Below, piece by piece: positions 46,301 to 54,516 of a stretch of DNA of 64,000 nucleotides (positions are counted from its first letter, which is position 1; each line of letters begins with the position of its first letter). The position numbers and the translations under genes are program-made. The notes under the pieces were generated by a model that saw nothing but the letters and a program-made list of their open reading frames with translations, was not told the DNA's origin and did not search any database. The stretch comes from Streptomyces lunaelactis (lineage in GTDB: Bacteria; Actinomycetota; Actinomycetes; Streptomycetales; Streptomycetaceae): positions 3,286,001 to 3,350,000 of the forward strand of contig NZ_CP026304.1 of the NCBI RefSeq assembly GCF_003054555.1. Reading direction: 5' to 3'.

Positions 46301-46777
46301 ATGGCGATCGATCATCTGGACGGCAGGCTCATCGTGCTGCTGGCGCGCGAGCCGCGCATAGGGGTGCTCGAGGCGTCCCGCCGGCTCGGTGTGGCCCGCG
46401 GCACTGTCCAGGCGCGCCTGGACCGGCTTCAGTCCAATGGAGTCATCCGCGGCTTCGGACCGAACGTCGACCCGGCGGCGCTCGGCTATCCCGTGACCGC
46501 CTTCGCCACGCTGGAGATCAAGCAGGGACAAGGGGCGGACGTACGGGCCCATCTGGCAGGCGTCCCCGAGGTGCTGGAGCTGCACACCACCACCGGACAC
46601 GGCGACATGCTCTGCCGTCTCGTCGCCCGTTCCAACGCCGATCTCCAGCGGGTGATCGACCGTGTTGTCGGTTTTGATGGCATTGTGCGGGCCTCCACGG
46701 CGATCGTCATGGAGAACCCGGTGCCCTTGCGGATCATTCCGCTGGTGGAGCAGGCCGCGGAGGGCTTCATCGAGTAG
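46301..46777 (+). CDS. Lrp/AsnC-family regulator, probable hppD regulator
   Basis: A 158-residue regulator with the AsnC-type N-terminal helix-turn-helix (LDGRLIVLLAREPRIGVLEASRRLGVARGTVQARLDRL, about 5-45) and a RAM ligand-sensing domain (VTAFATLEIKQ, VLELHTTTGHGDMLCRLVAR). A GGGAGACACA site lies before ATG 46301. It is divergent from hppD, with 121 bases between, and tyrosine catabolic genes are often controlled by adjacent Lrp-type regulators, so aromatic amino acids or their keto acids are plausible ligands (inference). Confidence 0.92.
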   Translation: MAIDHLDGRLIVLLAREPRIGVLEASRRLGVARGTVQARLDRLQSNGVIRGFGPNVDPAALGYPVTAFATLEIKQGQGADVRAHLAGVPEVLELHTTTGHGDMLCRLVARSNADLQRVIDRVVGFDGIVRASTAIVMENPVPLRIIPLVEQAAEGFIE

Positions 46778-46812
46778 GGCTAGGGCCTCCAAAGAAGTGG
46801 CTGCAGCGAAGT

Positions 46813-46850
46813 AGTTGCAAAGAACCCCTTGCAACTATTCCTTTGCAAGG
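46813..46850. promoter_or_regulatory. TTGCAA inverted-repeat operator
   Basis: AGTTGCAA (46813-46820) and TTGCAACT (46829-46836) form a perfect inverted repeat with an eight-base spacer, and a third TTGCAA box lies at 46843-46848. They sit 14-50 bases before the ArsR-like regulator start at 46864, suggesting autoregulation. Confidence 0.7.
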
Positions 46851-46863
46851 CTATCTTTGCGTC

Positions 46864-47466
46864 ATGCCCGAGCCAGAGCCCTCCCCCGGATCCGAACGGC
46901 ACACCTACCGCCCGCTCGACCCACGCTCCCTGCGCGGCCTCGCCCATCCGCTGCGGATGCGCCTGCTGACCACGCTGCGGCACGACGGGCCCGCCACCGC
47001 CTCCCAACTGGCGGACAAGCTGGGCGAGTCCAGCGGCGCCACCAGTTACCACCTGCGCCAGCTCGCCGCCCACGGCTTCGTCGAGGACGACCCCGAGCGG
47101 GGCAAGGGCCGCGAGCGCTGGTGGAAGTCCTCGGTGGAGGGGACGGGCTTCAGCGACACGCTGTTCAGCGACCCCGACCCGGCGGTGCGCGGGGCCGCGG
47201 ACCTCTTCATCCACGAGGTCGCGACCATGCACACCCAGGAGGTCGGCACCTGGCTCGGCACCGCACGCGAGTGGCCCGAGAAGTGGCGCAGGACCTCGGA
47301 CCTCAGCGACTGGACCCTGCGGCTGACGCCCGCGCAGGCCGGCGAGCTCAACGAGAAGATCCACGAACTCATCGAGAGCTACCGGGACTTGGCACCGGAT
47401 ACCAGGACCGAGGACACCGCCCAGATCCGTATGCATCTGCACGCCTTCCCGCGCTCCACCGACTGA
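46864..47466 (+). CDS. ArsR-like winged-helix regulator
   Basis: A 200-residue regulator. The winged helix is near the N-terminus: LRGLAHPLRMRLLTTLRHDGPATASQLADKLGESSGATSYHLRQL, then the wing GFVEDDPERGKGRERWW. The C-terminal half (about 90-200) is helical and contains no metal-binding Cys motif, so it is a helix-turn-helix type like those controlling efflux pumps rather than a metal sensor. ATG 46864 is used. Three TTGCAA boxes lie directly upstream. A small gene follows, but the efflux gene normally expected after such regulators is absent. Confidence 0.88.
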   Translation: MPEPEPSPGSERHTYRPLDPRSLRGLAHPLRMRLLTTLRHDGPATASQLADKLGESSGATSYHLRQLAAHGFVEDDPERGKGRERWWKSSVEGTGFSDTLFSDPDPAVRGAADLFIHEVATMHTQEVGTWLGTAREWPEKWRRTSDLSDWTLRLTPAQAGELNEKIHELIESYRDLAPDTRTEDTAQIRMHLHAFPRSTD

Positions 47467-47514
47467 CGCGCTCAACCGACCGACGCGCTCCACCGACTGA
47501 GGGGACAGACGGAC

Positions 47515-47691
47515 ATGCACGCCGACGTACATCTGCTGCTGCACGGGATCCGCGCCGCGGAGCTCCAGGAGGAAGCCGCCAGGAGCTGCCCGCCTCGCGA
47601 GGACCTCCGTACACAACTGGGCTGGAAACTCGTCGAGTTGGGCCTGCGCCTGATACGGCAGCCGCCCGCGCGGGCCGCTCGCATCGCATGA
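47515..47691 (+). CDS. Small 58-residue protein, unknown
   Basis: ATG 47515 to TGA 47691. The peptide begins MHADVHLLLHGIRAAELQEE and has RTQLGWKLVELGLRLIRQ, an amphipathic helix. I recall similar short proteins beside MFS transporter genes in Streptomyces. It starts 48 bases after the ArsR-like regulator and may be cotranscribed. The 116 bases to the next gene hold no recognised feature. Confidence 0.6.
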   Translation: MHADVHLLLHGIRAAELQEEAARSCPPREDLRTQLGWKLVELGLRLIRQPPARAARIA

Positions 47692-47807
47692 GGGCGAAGG
47701 GGGACGCGGGCCGCGGCCGCCGTACTCGGCGGTCTCGCGGCCGGCTGCCTCATCGAGCAGTCCGGACTGACGACGGCAGATGAACACCACGCAACCGACC
47801 ACGGAGG

Positions 47808-48596
47808 TCAGCAGGCCGGAACCTTCCCGCCCTTGTCCAGCGCCCGAAGCGAATCCACCGCGTCCTTCAGTGTCGTGACGGGGATCAGCCGCAGCCCCTT
47901 GGGGAGTTCGGCCTGCGCGTCGGAGCACTCGCCCTTGGGCACGAGGAACACGCTCGCCCCGTCGCGCTTGGCGGCCTGAGTCTTCAGGGACACCCCGCCG
48001 ACCGCGCCGACCTTGCCGTCGGCGGTGATCGTGCCCGTACCGGCGACGTTGCGGCCGCCGGTGAGATCGCCGCCCGCGCCGTCGCCGTCGAGCTTGTCGA
48101 CGATGCCGAGCGCGAAGAACAGCCCGGCGCTGGGTCCGCCGATATCGGCGAGGCGGAGGTTGACCTTCACCTTCGCCGGGTCCTCGTCGAGGAAGCCGAG
48201 AGCGGCCTGGGTGGCGACGTCCTGCGACTCCTCCATGTCCTGGAGGTTGTGCTTCTCGACCTCCTCGTCGGACTTGCCGGCCGGATAGACGGTGTCGCGG
48301 GGCAGGACCGCACGGTCCGTCCTGAACCACGCGTCGAGGACATCGCCGAGGTCGACATCGGCGGACGGCCCGGTCGCCACGATGGTCGTCATCCGCAGCT
48401 CACCCTTGGGCGTACGGGTGGGCGCACCGGAGATGGTGATGACCGGAGTGCCTTTGTCGGCCCCCAGCACGTTCGCGGTCGAGCCGGGCTGCGCGACGGC
48501 GTACGGCAACGGCGCGAACCCGGCGACGGCGAAGAGGGCGACGACGGGGAGGGCGCAGATGGTAATGGCGCGGGGGCGCGTGAGGCGGGAGAGCAC
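47808..48596 (-). CDS. Secreted Lon-like serine protease, lacks clear PDZ domain
   Basis: A 262-residue exported protease of the Lon/S16 type. A signal/anchor (ITICALPVVALFAVAGFA) precedes an N-terminal region, and the Lon catalytic domain has the nucleophile in GGPSAGLFFAL and the Lys in GGVSLKTQAAKRDG, with GTITADGKVGAVGGV in between. The YlbL family carries a PDZ domain between signal and protease; I do not see the usual PDZ patterns here and the protein is about 80 residues shorter. It may process extracytoplasmic proteins. Confidence 0.85.
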   Translation of the reverse strand: MLSRLTRPRAITICALPVVALFAVAGFAPLPYAVAQPGSTANVLGADKGTPVITISGAPTRTPKGELRMTTIVATGPSADVDLGDVLDAWFRTDRAVLPRDTVYPAGKSDEEVEKHNLQDMEESQDVATQAALGFLDEDPAKVKVNLRLADIGGPSAGLFFALGIVDKLDGDGAGGDLTGGRNVAGTGTITADGKVGAVGGVSLKTQAAKRDGASVFLVPKGECSDAQAELPKGLRLIPVTTLKDAVDSLRALDKGGKVPAC

Positions 48597-48759
48597 GGTG
48601 CGAATCTATCTGACGTACGGGGACAGACCAGGGGGCACCCGGAGCCGGGGTCGGTGGGGCCCAGACCCGCGCTCGGCCACGGGGCTCACCCGGAGAGACC
48701 GCACCGGCACCCGGACCGCGGGCACCCGGAAGGGACCCGCACCCCTCAAGCGCCCCGCG

Positions 48760-49437
48760 TCAGCGAAGCGCGTCCGCCACCTCGCGCGCCGCGTCGACCA
48801 CCCTCGGCCCCACCCGCTCCGGCACCGAGTCCGCCAGCATCACCACGCCCACGCTGCCCTCTATCCCGGTCACCCCGACCAGCGCCGCGGCCGCGCCACT
48901 CGCGCCCGCCTCCAGTTCGCCGTGGGTGAGCGTGTAGCCGGGCTCGTCGAGCCCGCCCTGCTTGCCCTGCTTGTTCTGCTTGTTCTGCCTGCTCTGGCGG
49001 GCGGCGAGGATCGCCTTGCCCGCCGCGCCCCGGTCCAGCGGGTGCCGGAACCCGGCCCGGTAGGCGACGTGATAGTCCGTCCACGTCGGCTCGACGACGG
49101 CGACCGCGAGGGCCTCCGCCCCGTCGACGAGGGTGAGATGGGCCGTAGCCCCGATGTCCTCCGCGAGCGAGCGCAGCGCCGGCATCGCGGCCTCCCGCAC
49201 CAGCGGGTGCACTTGGCGGCCCAGGCGCAGCACGCCGAGCCCCACCCGGGCGCGGCCGCCCAGGTCACGGCGGACGAGGGCGTGCTGCTCGAGCGTGGCG
49301 AGCAGCCGGTAGACAACGGTGCGGTTGACGCCGAGTTTGTTGGACAACTCGGTGACGGTCAGCCCGTGGTCGGTGTCGGCGAGCAGTTTGAGGACACGCA
49401 GTCCCCGGTCGAGCGTCTGGGAGGTCTCCGCGGTCAC
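48760..49437 (-). CDS. IclR-family regulator with Gln/Asn/Lys insertion
   Basis: A 225-residue regulator. The winged helix (about 5-60) shows TLDRGLRVLKLLADTDHGLTVTELSNKLGVNRTVVYRLLATLEQ. The effector domain has GFRHPLDRGAAGKAIL and an unusual low-complexity segment QSRQNKQNKQGKQGG at about residues 148-162, encoded by a tandem repeat of about nine bases. GTG 49437 is chosen for its GAGAGG site. The ligand is unknown. IclR proteins often regulate adjacent catabolic genes, but none is obvious here. Confidence 0.88.
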   Translation of the reverse strand: MTAETSQTLDRGLRVLKLLADTDHGLTVTELSNKLGVNRTVVYRLLATLEQHALVRRDLGGRARVGLGVLRLGRQVHPLVREAAMPALRSLAEDIGATAHLTLVDGAEALAVAVVEPTWTDYHVAYRAGFRHPLDRGAAGKAILAARQSRQNKQNKQGKQGGLDEPGYTLTHGELEAGASGAAAALVGVTGIEGSVGVVMLADSVPERVGPRVVDAAREVADALR

Positions 49438-49804
49438 GACGCCCTCTCTTTCGGAGGTGAGTGACGGCGGTCCTCCGACGGGAGTTGCGACACCGGTCCC
49501 ATCGGCGACACACCCAGAGGCCGCCGGCAGGCCATGGCACACCGGCTGCGCTCCGCGGCGGCGCTGCCACGGGGCGTTTACATTGCGGGGACAGTAGCGA
49601 CACTGGTCCGCTCAGCGGAAGGCCTCGTCCACAATCCGGGCGCCTGCACCGGCCACGCGCCCGGTTGCTCCACATTTGGGCCTGCATTCCGGGAATGACC
49701 GGAGCCCGAGCGCAACGATCGCACCCGGGTCCCGTTTCGTACGGATTCGCAAGGAATTGTCCCTACGGCAGACCGCCTACGGCCTACGGCTCGCGCCGCC
49801 AGGC
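49438..49804. other. 367-base gap without recognised genes
   Basis: Between the IclR start and the helicase stop I see no conserved frame, tRNA or strong hairpin. It carries the IclR promoter. Short frames present here are shadows or random. Confidence 0.5.
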
Positions 49805-51592
49805 TCAGCGCATCCGCGTGGCCCACTCCTGAACCTTCTTGATCCGCTCCCGGATCTGCCCGGCCGTCGCCTCCGCGCTCGGCGGCCCCCCGCACACCCG
49901 CCGCAGCTCCGTGTGGATGACCCCGTGCGGCTTTCCGCTCTGGTGGACGTACGCGCCGACCATCGTGTTCAGCTGCTTGCGCAGTTCGAGCATCTCCTTG
50001 TGGGAGACGACGGGCCGCCGCTCGGCCGGCAGCTCCAGCAGGTCCGCTTCCTCGTCCGGCCTCTTGCGGCTGTGCGCGATCTGCCGCGCCTGCCGCTTCT
50101 GCAACAGCAGCTGCACCTGGTCGGGTTCGAGCAGCCCGGGGATGCCGAGGTAGTCCCGCTCCTCCTCGCTGCCCGGGTGCGCCTGCATGCCGAACTCGGC
50201 GCCGTCGTACAGCACCCGGTCGAACACCGCGTCGGATTCGAGGGCCTCGAAGGGGAGCATGTCCTGCTCCCCGGTGTCCTCGTCCTGCTCGCGCTCGGCC
50301 TCCGCCATCTCCTTCTCGGATTCGGCGTACGGGTCCTCTTCCCCGTCCTTCTTCGGCTTGTCGAGCACGTGGTCGCGCTCGACCTCCATCTCGGTCGCGA
50401 AGCCGAGGAGGTTCGGGATGGTCGGCAGGAAGACGGACGCGGTCTCGCCGCGGCGGCGCGACCGTACGAAACGGCCGACGGCCTGCGCGAAGAAGAGGGG
50501 CGTCGAGATGGTGGTCGCGTACACACCCACCGCCAGGCGCGGCACGTCGACGCCCTCGGACACCATGCGGACCGCGACCATCCAGCGGTCCTCGTTCTCG
50601 CTGAACTCCTCGATGCGCTTGGAGGCGGCGGCCTCGTCGGAGAGCACGAGCGTCGCCTTGGTTCCGGTGATCTCGCGGATCAGCTTGGCGTACGCACGGG
50701 CCGAGTCCTGGTCGGAGGCGATGACCAGACCGCCGGCGTCCGGGATGCCCTTCCTCACCTCCGTCAGCCGCTGGTCGGCGGCGCGCAGCACATTCGGCAT
50801 CCAGTCGCCGCGCGGATCGAGGGCGGTGCGCCAGGCCTGCGAGGTGGCGTCCTTGGTCATCGGCTCGCCGAGGCGCGCCTCGATCTCGTCGCCGGCCTTG
50901 GTGCGCCAGCGCATGTTGCCGCTGTAGCTGAGGAAGATGACGGGCCGGACGACGCCGTCCCCGAGGGCATTGCCGTAGCCGTAGGTGTAGTCGGCGGCGG
51001 ACCTGCGGATCCCGTCATTGCCTTCTTCGTACGCGACGAAGGGGATCGGGTTGGTGTCGGACCGGAAGGGCGTACCGGTGAGCGCGAGCCGCCGGGTGGC
51101 GGGGTCGAAGGCCTCGAGGCAGGCCTCGCCCCAGGACTTGGAGTCACCGGCGTGGTGGATCTCGTCGAGGATGACGAGGGTCTTGCGCTGCTCGCAGCGG
51201 TTGCGGTGCAGCATGGGCCGTACGCCGACACCCGCGTACGTCACGGCGACGCCGTGGTACTCCTTGCTCAGCGGTCCGGCGCTGTACTCCGGATCGAGCT
51301 TGATCCCTATGCGGGCCGCCGCGGCCGCCCACTGCTTCTTGAGGTGCTCGGTGGGAGCGACGACGGTCACCTGCTGGACGACGTGGTGGTGCAGCAGCCA
51401 GGAGGCGAGGGTGAGCGCGAAGGTGGTCTTGCCGGCGCCGGGTGTGGCGACGGCGAGGAAGTCCCGCGGCTGCTCCTGGAGATAGCGCTCCATGGCGCCC
51501 TGCTGCCAGGCACGCAACTTGCCGGCGGTACCCCAGGGGGCACGCCCGGGGAACGCGGGCGAGAGGTGGTGGGAGTGGGCGGTAGTAGTCAC
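49805..51592 (-). CDS. Superfamily II DEAD/DEAH-box helicase
   Basis: A 595-residue helicase. Motifs: LRAWQQGAMERYL (Q-like), Walker A AVATPGAGKTT at about 47-57, VVAPTEHLKKQW, LVILDEIHHAGD (DEIH), LTGTPFR (motif III), ALVIASDQD-like segment, and QAVGRFVRSRRRGE (motif VI). The charged C-terminus (EKEMAEAEREQDEDTGEQ) is a coil. It is related to RecQ/UvrB-type or type III restriction helicases without nuclease domain; likely a general DNA helicase. It is a conserved Streptomyces core gene. ATG 51592 is used. Confidence 0.9.
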   Translation of the reverse strand: MTTTAHSHHLSPAFPGRAPWGTAGKLRAWQQGAMERYLQEQPRDFLAVATPGAGKTTFALTLASWLLHHHVVQQVTVVAPTEHLKKQWAAAAARIGIKLDPEYSAGPLSKEYHGVAVTYAGVGVRPMLHRNRCEQRKTLVILDEIHHAGDSKSWGEACLEAFDPATRRLALTGTPFRSDTNPIPFVAYEEGNDGIRRSAADYTYGYGNALGDGVVRPVIFLSYSGNMRWRTKAGDEIEARLGEPMTKDATSQAWRTALDPRGDWMPNVLRAADQRLTEVRKGIPDAGGLVIASDQDSARAYAKLIREITGTKATLVLSDEAAASKRIEEFSENEDRWMVAVRMVSEGVDVPRLAVGVYATTISTPLFFAQAVGRFVRSRRRGETASVFLPTIPNLLGFATEMEVERDHVLDKPKKDGEEDPYAESEKEMAEAEREQDEDTGEQDMLPFEALESDAVFDRVLYDGAEFGMQAHPGSEEERDYLGIPGLLEPDQVQLLLQKRQARQIAHSRKRPDEEADLLELPAERRPVVSHKEMLELRKQLNTMVGAYVHQSGKPHGVIHTELRRVCGGPPSAEATAGQIRERIKKVQEWATRMR

Positions 51593-51777
51593 GGTCTCCG
51601 GTTCAACGCTCGTCCAGGTATGACAACCGGGCCACCCTACCGGCGGCCCGGTTGCGACCCGGCTCGAACACCGCCGGTTCCCCCCAGGGTGCGACTCAGC
51701 TCACACCGCTTCGTGCAAGGCGCGCAAACGCCGGGCGATCTGGCCCACATCCTCGAGATTGCCCATGGCCACCTCGA

Positions 51778-53262
51778 TCACGACGCGCTCTCCGCCCGTA
51801 GCCGCGTCCCCACCCACGCCCCCACCAGCGCCACCCCGCCATCGGCAGGAACACCACCGCGAACGCCCCGGGTGCGAACCCGCCGCACCGACGACCCGCC
51901 GCATGCACCGCACCCCACCGCTCCCCCGCCCAGCGCGGCGAACCCCGCACCGCCCGCCGCCAGCAGCAGCACGTTCGACAGCCCGTCCGAGATCTGCAGC
52001 GCCGCCGAATTCGCGCCCGCCTCCCCCGGCGCCGACAGCTTCAGCAGCAGCACGCTCGTCGAGGCGATGACCATGCCCATGCCGAAGCAGCCAACCCCCC
52101 ACGCGACGCCGACGATCCACACGGGCACCGACGGGATCAGCACGCTCGGCGCGGTCGCGATCGCCGCCGCGACCATCACCATCCCGGTCACCATGAGCCC
52201 TTCCCGGTACGCCTCCAGGCGCGGCCGGGACTGTACGTACGAGCCCAGCGCCCACGTCGCCCCGCCGACCGCCAGCGACAGCCCGGCCATCGTCGGGGAC
52301 AGCCCCCGCTGGGTGACGAGCATCAGCGGCACGAAGGACTCCGCCGCGATGAAGGACCCGGCCGCGATCCCCCGCAGCAGTACGACGGACGGCAGCCCCC
52401 GCGCCGCCCGGTACGTGCCCCGCGGCAGCAGCCCGAGCGCCGTCGGCACCAGCAGCGCCGCGCCCGCGGCGGCGGGGAGCAGCGAGAGCCACCCCAGATC
52501 CTGGGCCGCGTACTGAAGCAGCCCGGCGCCCAGCGAGATGCCCAGGGCCAGCCGGATCCTGCGCCCGTCGAAGGGCTGCGGCGGCGCGGCGGGATCGGCG
52601 GGACCCGACGCCATCCGCCGGATCGCCGGCAGCGCGAGCGCCAGCGGGAAGACGACGAGCGCCGGGATGCCGATGAACACCCAGCGCCAGCCGAGGTGTT
52701 CGGTGACCGTCCCGGCCGCGAGTGGCCCCACGACCGAGGGGATCACCCAGCTCGCGGCGAACGCGGCCATGATGGACGGCCGCAGCCGTTCCGGGTACGC
52801 ACGGCTGACGACCACGTACAGCGCGACGATCACCAGCCCGCCGCCGAGCCCCTGCACGGCCCGCCCGATGATGAACAGCCACATCGTGCCCGCGGTGCCG
52901 GACAGCAGCAGACCCGCGCCGAAGGCCGCTATCCCGGTGGCGAGCGGCCGGAGCGGCCCGTATCGATCGGCCCACTGCCCGGAGAGCACCATCGCGAAGA
53001 GGCTGGTGGTGAAGTACGCGGAGAACGCGAAGGCGTACAGCTCAATGCCGTGCAGCTCCCGCGCCGCGACCGGCATCGCCGTGCCGACGGCCGTCGCCTC
53101 GAAGGCGATCAGCAGGACGACGGAGACGATGCCGACGCTGAGCGCGCGATGCGCCTTGCCGAGGACGCCCTGTCCGTCGGGCACCACGTCACTGTCTCTG
53201 TCATCGTCTCGGTCGTCGGTCGGCGGCGTGACCTCGGCGTCACGTGGTTCGAGGGCGGTCAT
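51778..53262 (-). CDS. MFS transporter, 14-TMS drug exporter type, with two compensating frame changes near the C-terminus
   Basis: A 494-residue major facilitator with about 14 membrane helices. The first half is clear: AVGTAMPVAARELHG, GQWADRYGPLRPL (motif A), GRAVQGLGGGLVIVALYVVVSRAYPERLR and AASWVIPSVVGPLAAG (motif C). After GGGAVG the sequence becomes abnormal (CGACGGSSVRRVRTRGVRGG) until VALVGAW. In frame +1 the same DNA gives AFAVVFLPMAG, the expected last helix. One extra G (51913-51916) and one missing G (51834-51837) would explain both frame changes. The chain remains open, so it may still be made. Confidence 0.9.
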   Translation of the reverse strand: MTALEPRDAEVTPPTDDRDDDRDSDVVPDGQGVLGKAHRALSVGIVSVVLLIAFEATAVGTAMPVAARELHGIELYAFAFSAYFTTSLFAMVLSGQWADRYGPLRPLATGIAAFGAGLLLSGTAGTMWLFIIGRAVQGLGGGLVIVALYVVVSRAYPERLRPSIMAAFAASWVIPSVVGPLAAGTVTEHLGWRWVFIGIPALVVFPLALALPAIRRMASGPADPAAPPQPFDGRRIRLALGISLGAGLLQYAAQDLGWLSLLPAAAGAALLVPTALGLLPRGTYRAARGLPSVVLLRGIAAGSFIAAESFVPLMLVTQRGLSPTMAGLSLAVGGATWALGSYVQSRPRLEAYREGLMVTGMVMVAAAIATAPSVLIPSVPVWIVGVAWGVGCFGMGMVIASTSVLLLKLSAPGEAGANSAALQISDGLSNVLLLAAGGAGFAALGGGAVGCGACGGSSVRRVRTRGVRGGVPADGGVALVGAWVGTRLRAESAS

Positions 53263-53432
53263 GCGCCCCAGAGTAAGGGGCATGGAACGGGATGAGCCCT
53301 GTCGCTGGACGGGCAGCGACTGGTCCCTTGGTCGTACGACCATGAACGGCGTATGGCAGTCGCATTGCGTCCCGGGCCGGACCCTTGAGCGGGGTCCCGG
53401 CCCCGCCTACGGTCGGGTCATTGGAGTCACAC

Positions 53433-53504
53433 GGCCGTGTGCCCGAGTGGTTGAGGGGCTCGCCTGCAAAGCGAGTTACGCCGGTTCGATTCCGGTCACG
53501 GCCT
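53433..53504 (+). tRNA. tRNA-Cys (GCA)
   Basis: A 72-nt cloverleaf: acceptor GGCCGTG/CACGGCC with U73, anticodon stem CTCGC/GCGAG with loop CTGCAAA giving anticodon GCA, T arm CCGGTTCGATTCCGG. CCA is not encoded. The last 27 bases recur at 54462-54488, indicating an integration target. Confidence 0.95.
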
Positions 53505-53538
53505 CCGGTAGCCAATGGCGCTGAGCTGCCAGGAGACA

Positions 53539-53566
53539 AAGGGCGGTCCCGAGTGGGACCGCCCTT
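53539..53566 (+). terminator. Terminator after tRNA-Cys
   Basis: AAGGGCGGTCCC and its complement form a 12-base stem with a GAGT loop, 35 bases past the tRNA. The region up to 53838 holds nothing else recognised. Confidence 0.75.
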
Positions 53567-53838
53567 CGTGGTCTTCCGTCTGGGTCTGGACGACCAACCT
53601 ATGAGGCCCATGAGGCTCGCTCAGGAACTCCGTGGACCAGCAGCGAGGCAGCCCCTTCCCACCCCAGGACCAACGGCCGCATGCCCGTCGTGAACCCTCC
53701 AGGCCTCTGCGGGTAATAGGGGATGCGGGGGCAGGCACTCGCGCACAGAGGTGAGCGTCCAGTACTGCCGTGAAGCCAACAAGGGCTTTCGCGCAGATCA
53801 GGTTGGGCACTTGCAGGCAAATCAAAAAGGAGTGGACT

Positions 53839-54258
53839 TTGAAGAAGATGGCAGCAGGCGCGAGCACGGTAGCCGCATGCACGGCATTTATCACGGCGCT
53901 GGGCATAGGGACAGCATCGGCGGCCCCGCAGTCTTTCAGCGAGTCCTCAGCTGCCCACGGCTACACGAACGGCAGTATCGAATTCTACAATCGGTCTGTA
54001 CTCATTACCGGGACGGTGAAGTCCAACACGACAGGGTGCGTGAGGGTAGCGTTCACCATCCCGGACCCCACCCCCGCACCTGACGTCTACGAGACCCGCA
54101 CAGCTTGCGGACGGGGAACAGGAACGAGCAAGGGATTTGAGTTCACTGCTCCTGCGAATTTCCCGGGTGGAGCTGCCTGGGTAAAGGTGCAACTGGGGAT
54201 CGTAGGGGATAACGGTCTCGTCAGTGACTGGGTCGACGGAGACATCTACTACCCGTAG
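53839..54258 (+). CDS. Small secreted protein within tRNA-Cys insert
   Basis: A 139-residue protein with TTG start at 53839 after AAGGAG seven bases upstream. The signal peptide (KKMAAGASTVAACTAFITAL then GIGTASA) is cleaved after ASA. The mature part is about 110 residues with YTNGSIEFYNRSVLITGTVKS, two cysteines that could form a disulfide (NTTGCVRV and RTACGRG) and DGDIYYP at the end; this looks like a small beta-sandwich. Codon use is visibly less GC-biased than neighbours, in keeping with acquired DNA. It is the only gene between the tRNA and its repeat. Family unknown. Confidence 0.75.
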   Translation: MKKMAAGASTVAACTAFITALGIGTASAAPQSFSESSAAHGYTNGSIEFYNRSVLITGTVKSNTTGCVRVAFTIPDPTPAPDVYETRTACGRGTGTSKGFEFTAPANFPGGAAWVKVQLGIVGDNGLVSDWVDGDIYYP

Positions 54259-54282
54259 ATCTGACGGATTGCGCATCGAGAA

Positions 54283-54323
54283 ACTTGCGGCCTCGTCTCT
54301 CTGCCTGAGAAGAGGCCGCAAGT
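54283..54323 (+). terminator. Hairpin after island gene
   Basis: ACTTGCGGCCTC and GAGGCCGCAAGT form a perfect 12-base stem with a 17-base loop 24 bases after the secreted protein stop. Confidence 0.65.
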
Positions 54324-54461
54324 GCGACTGCGGAAGTGCTGCCCCCGCCGGGATGGGTAGCCGGCGACCTGGTCCCGATTCCGCCTGTGCCGGCCAACGG
54401 GGCTCCGCTGCTCACCATGCGAGACGAGGAGGCGGCGTGGCTCAGTGAGTCGAATGCGGGC

Positions 54462-54488
54462 TACGCCGGTCCGATTCCGGTCACGGCC
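54462..54488 (+). repeat. Second copy of tRNA-Cys 3' end (attachment-type repeat)
   Basis: These 27 bases match 53477-53503, the 3' end of tRNA-Cys, with one mismatch (T to C in the T loop). Farther upstream, from about 54434, weak similarity to the rest of the tRNA persists (GTGGCTCAGTGAGTCG region). It brackets about 1 kb of DNA containing one secreted-protein gene, so it is probably the distal attachment site of a former integrative element, or a decayed tRNA copy. Confidence 0.8.
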
Positions 54489-54516
54489 GTCCACGTAGAA
54501 CCTCGATGCGCCGCGC

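Noticed and set aside
49438..49804. Small frames in the gap as genes
   Set aside because: No ribosome binding site, no conserved pattern, and third-position composition does not favour any of them.
54434..54488. A second functional tRNA gene near 54434
   Set aside because: The 3' part matches tRNA-Cys but the anticodon stem and D arm do not fold, so it is an attachment repeat or remnant.
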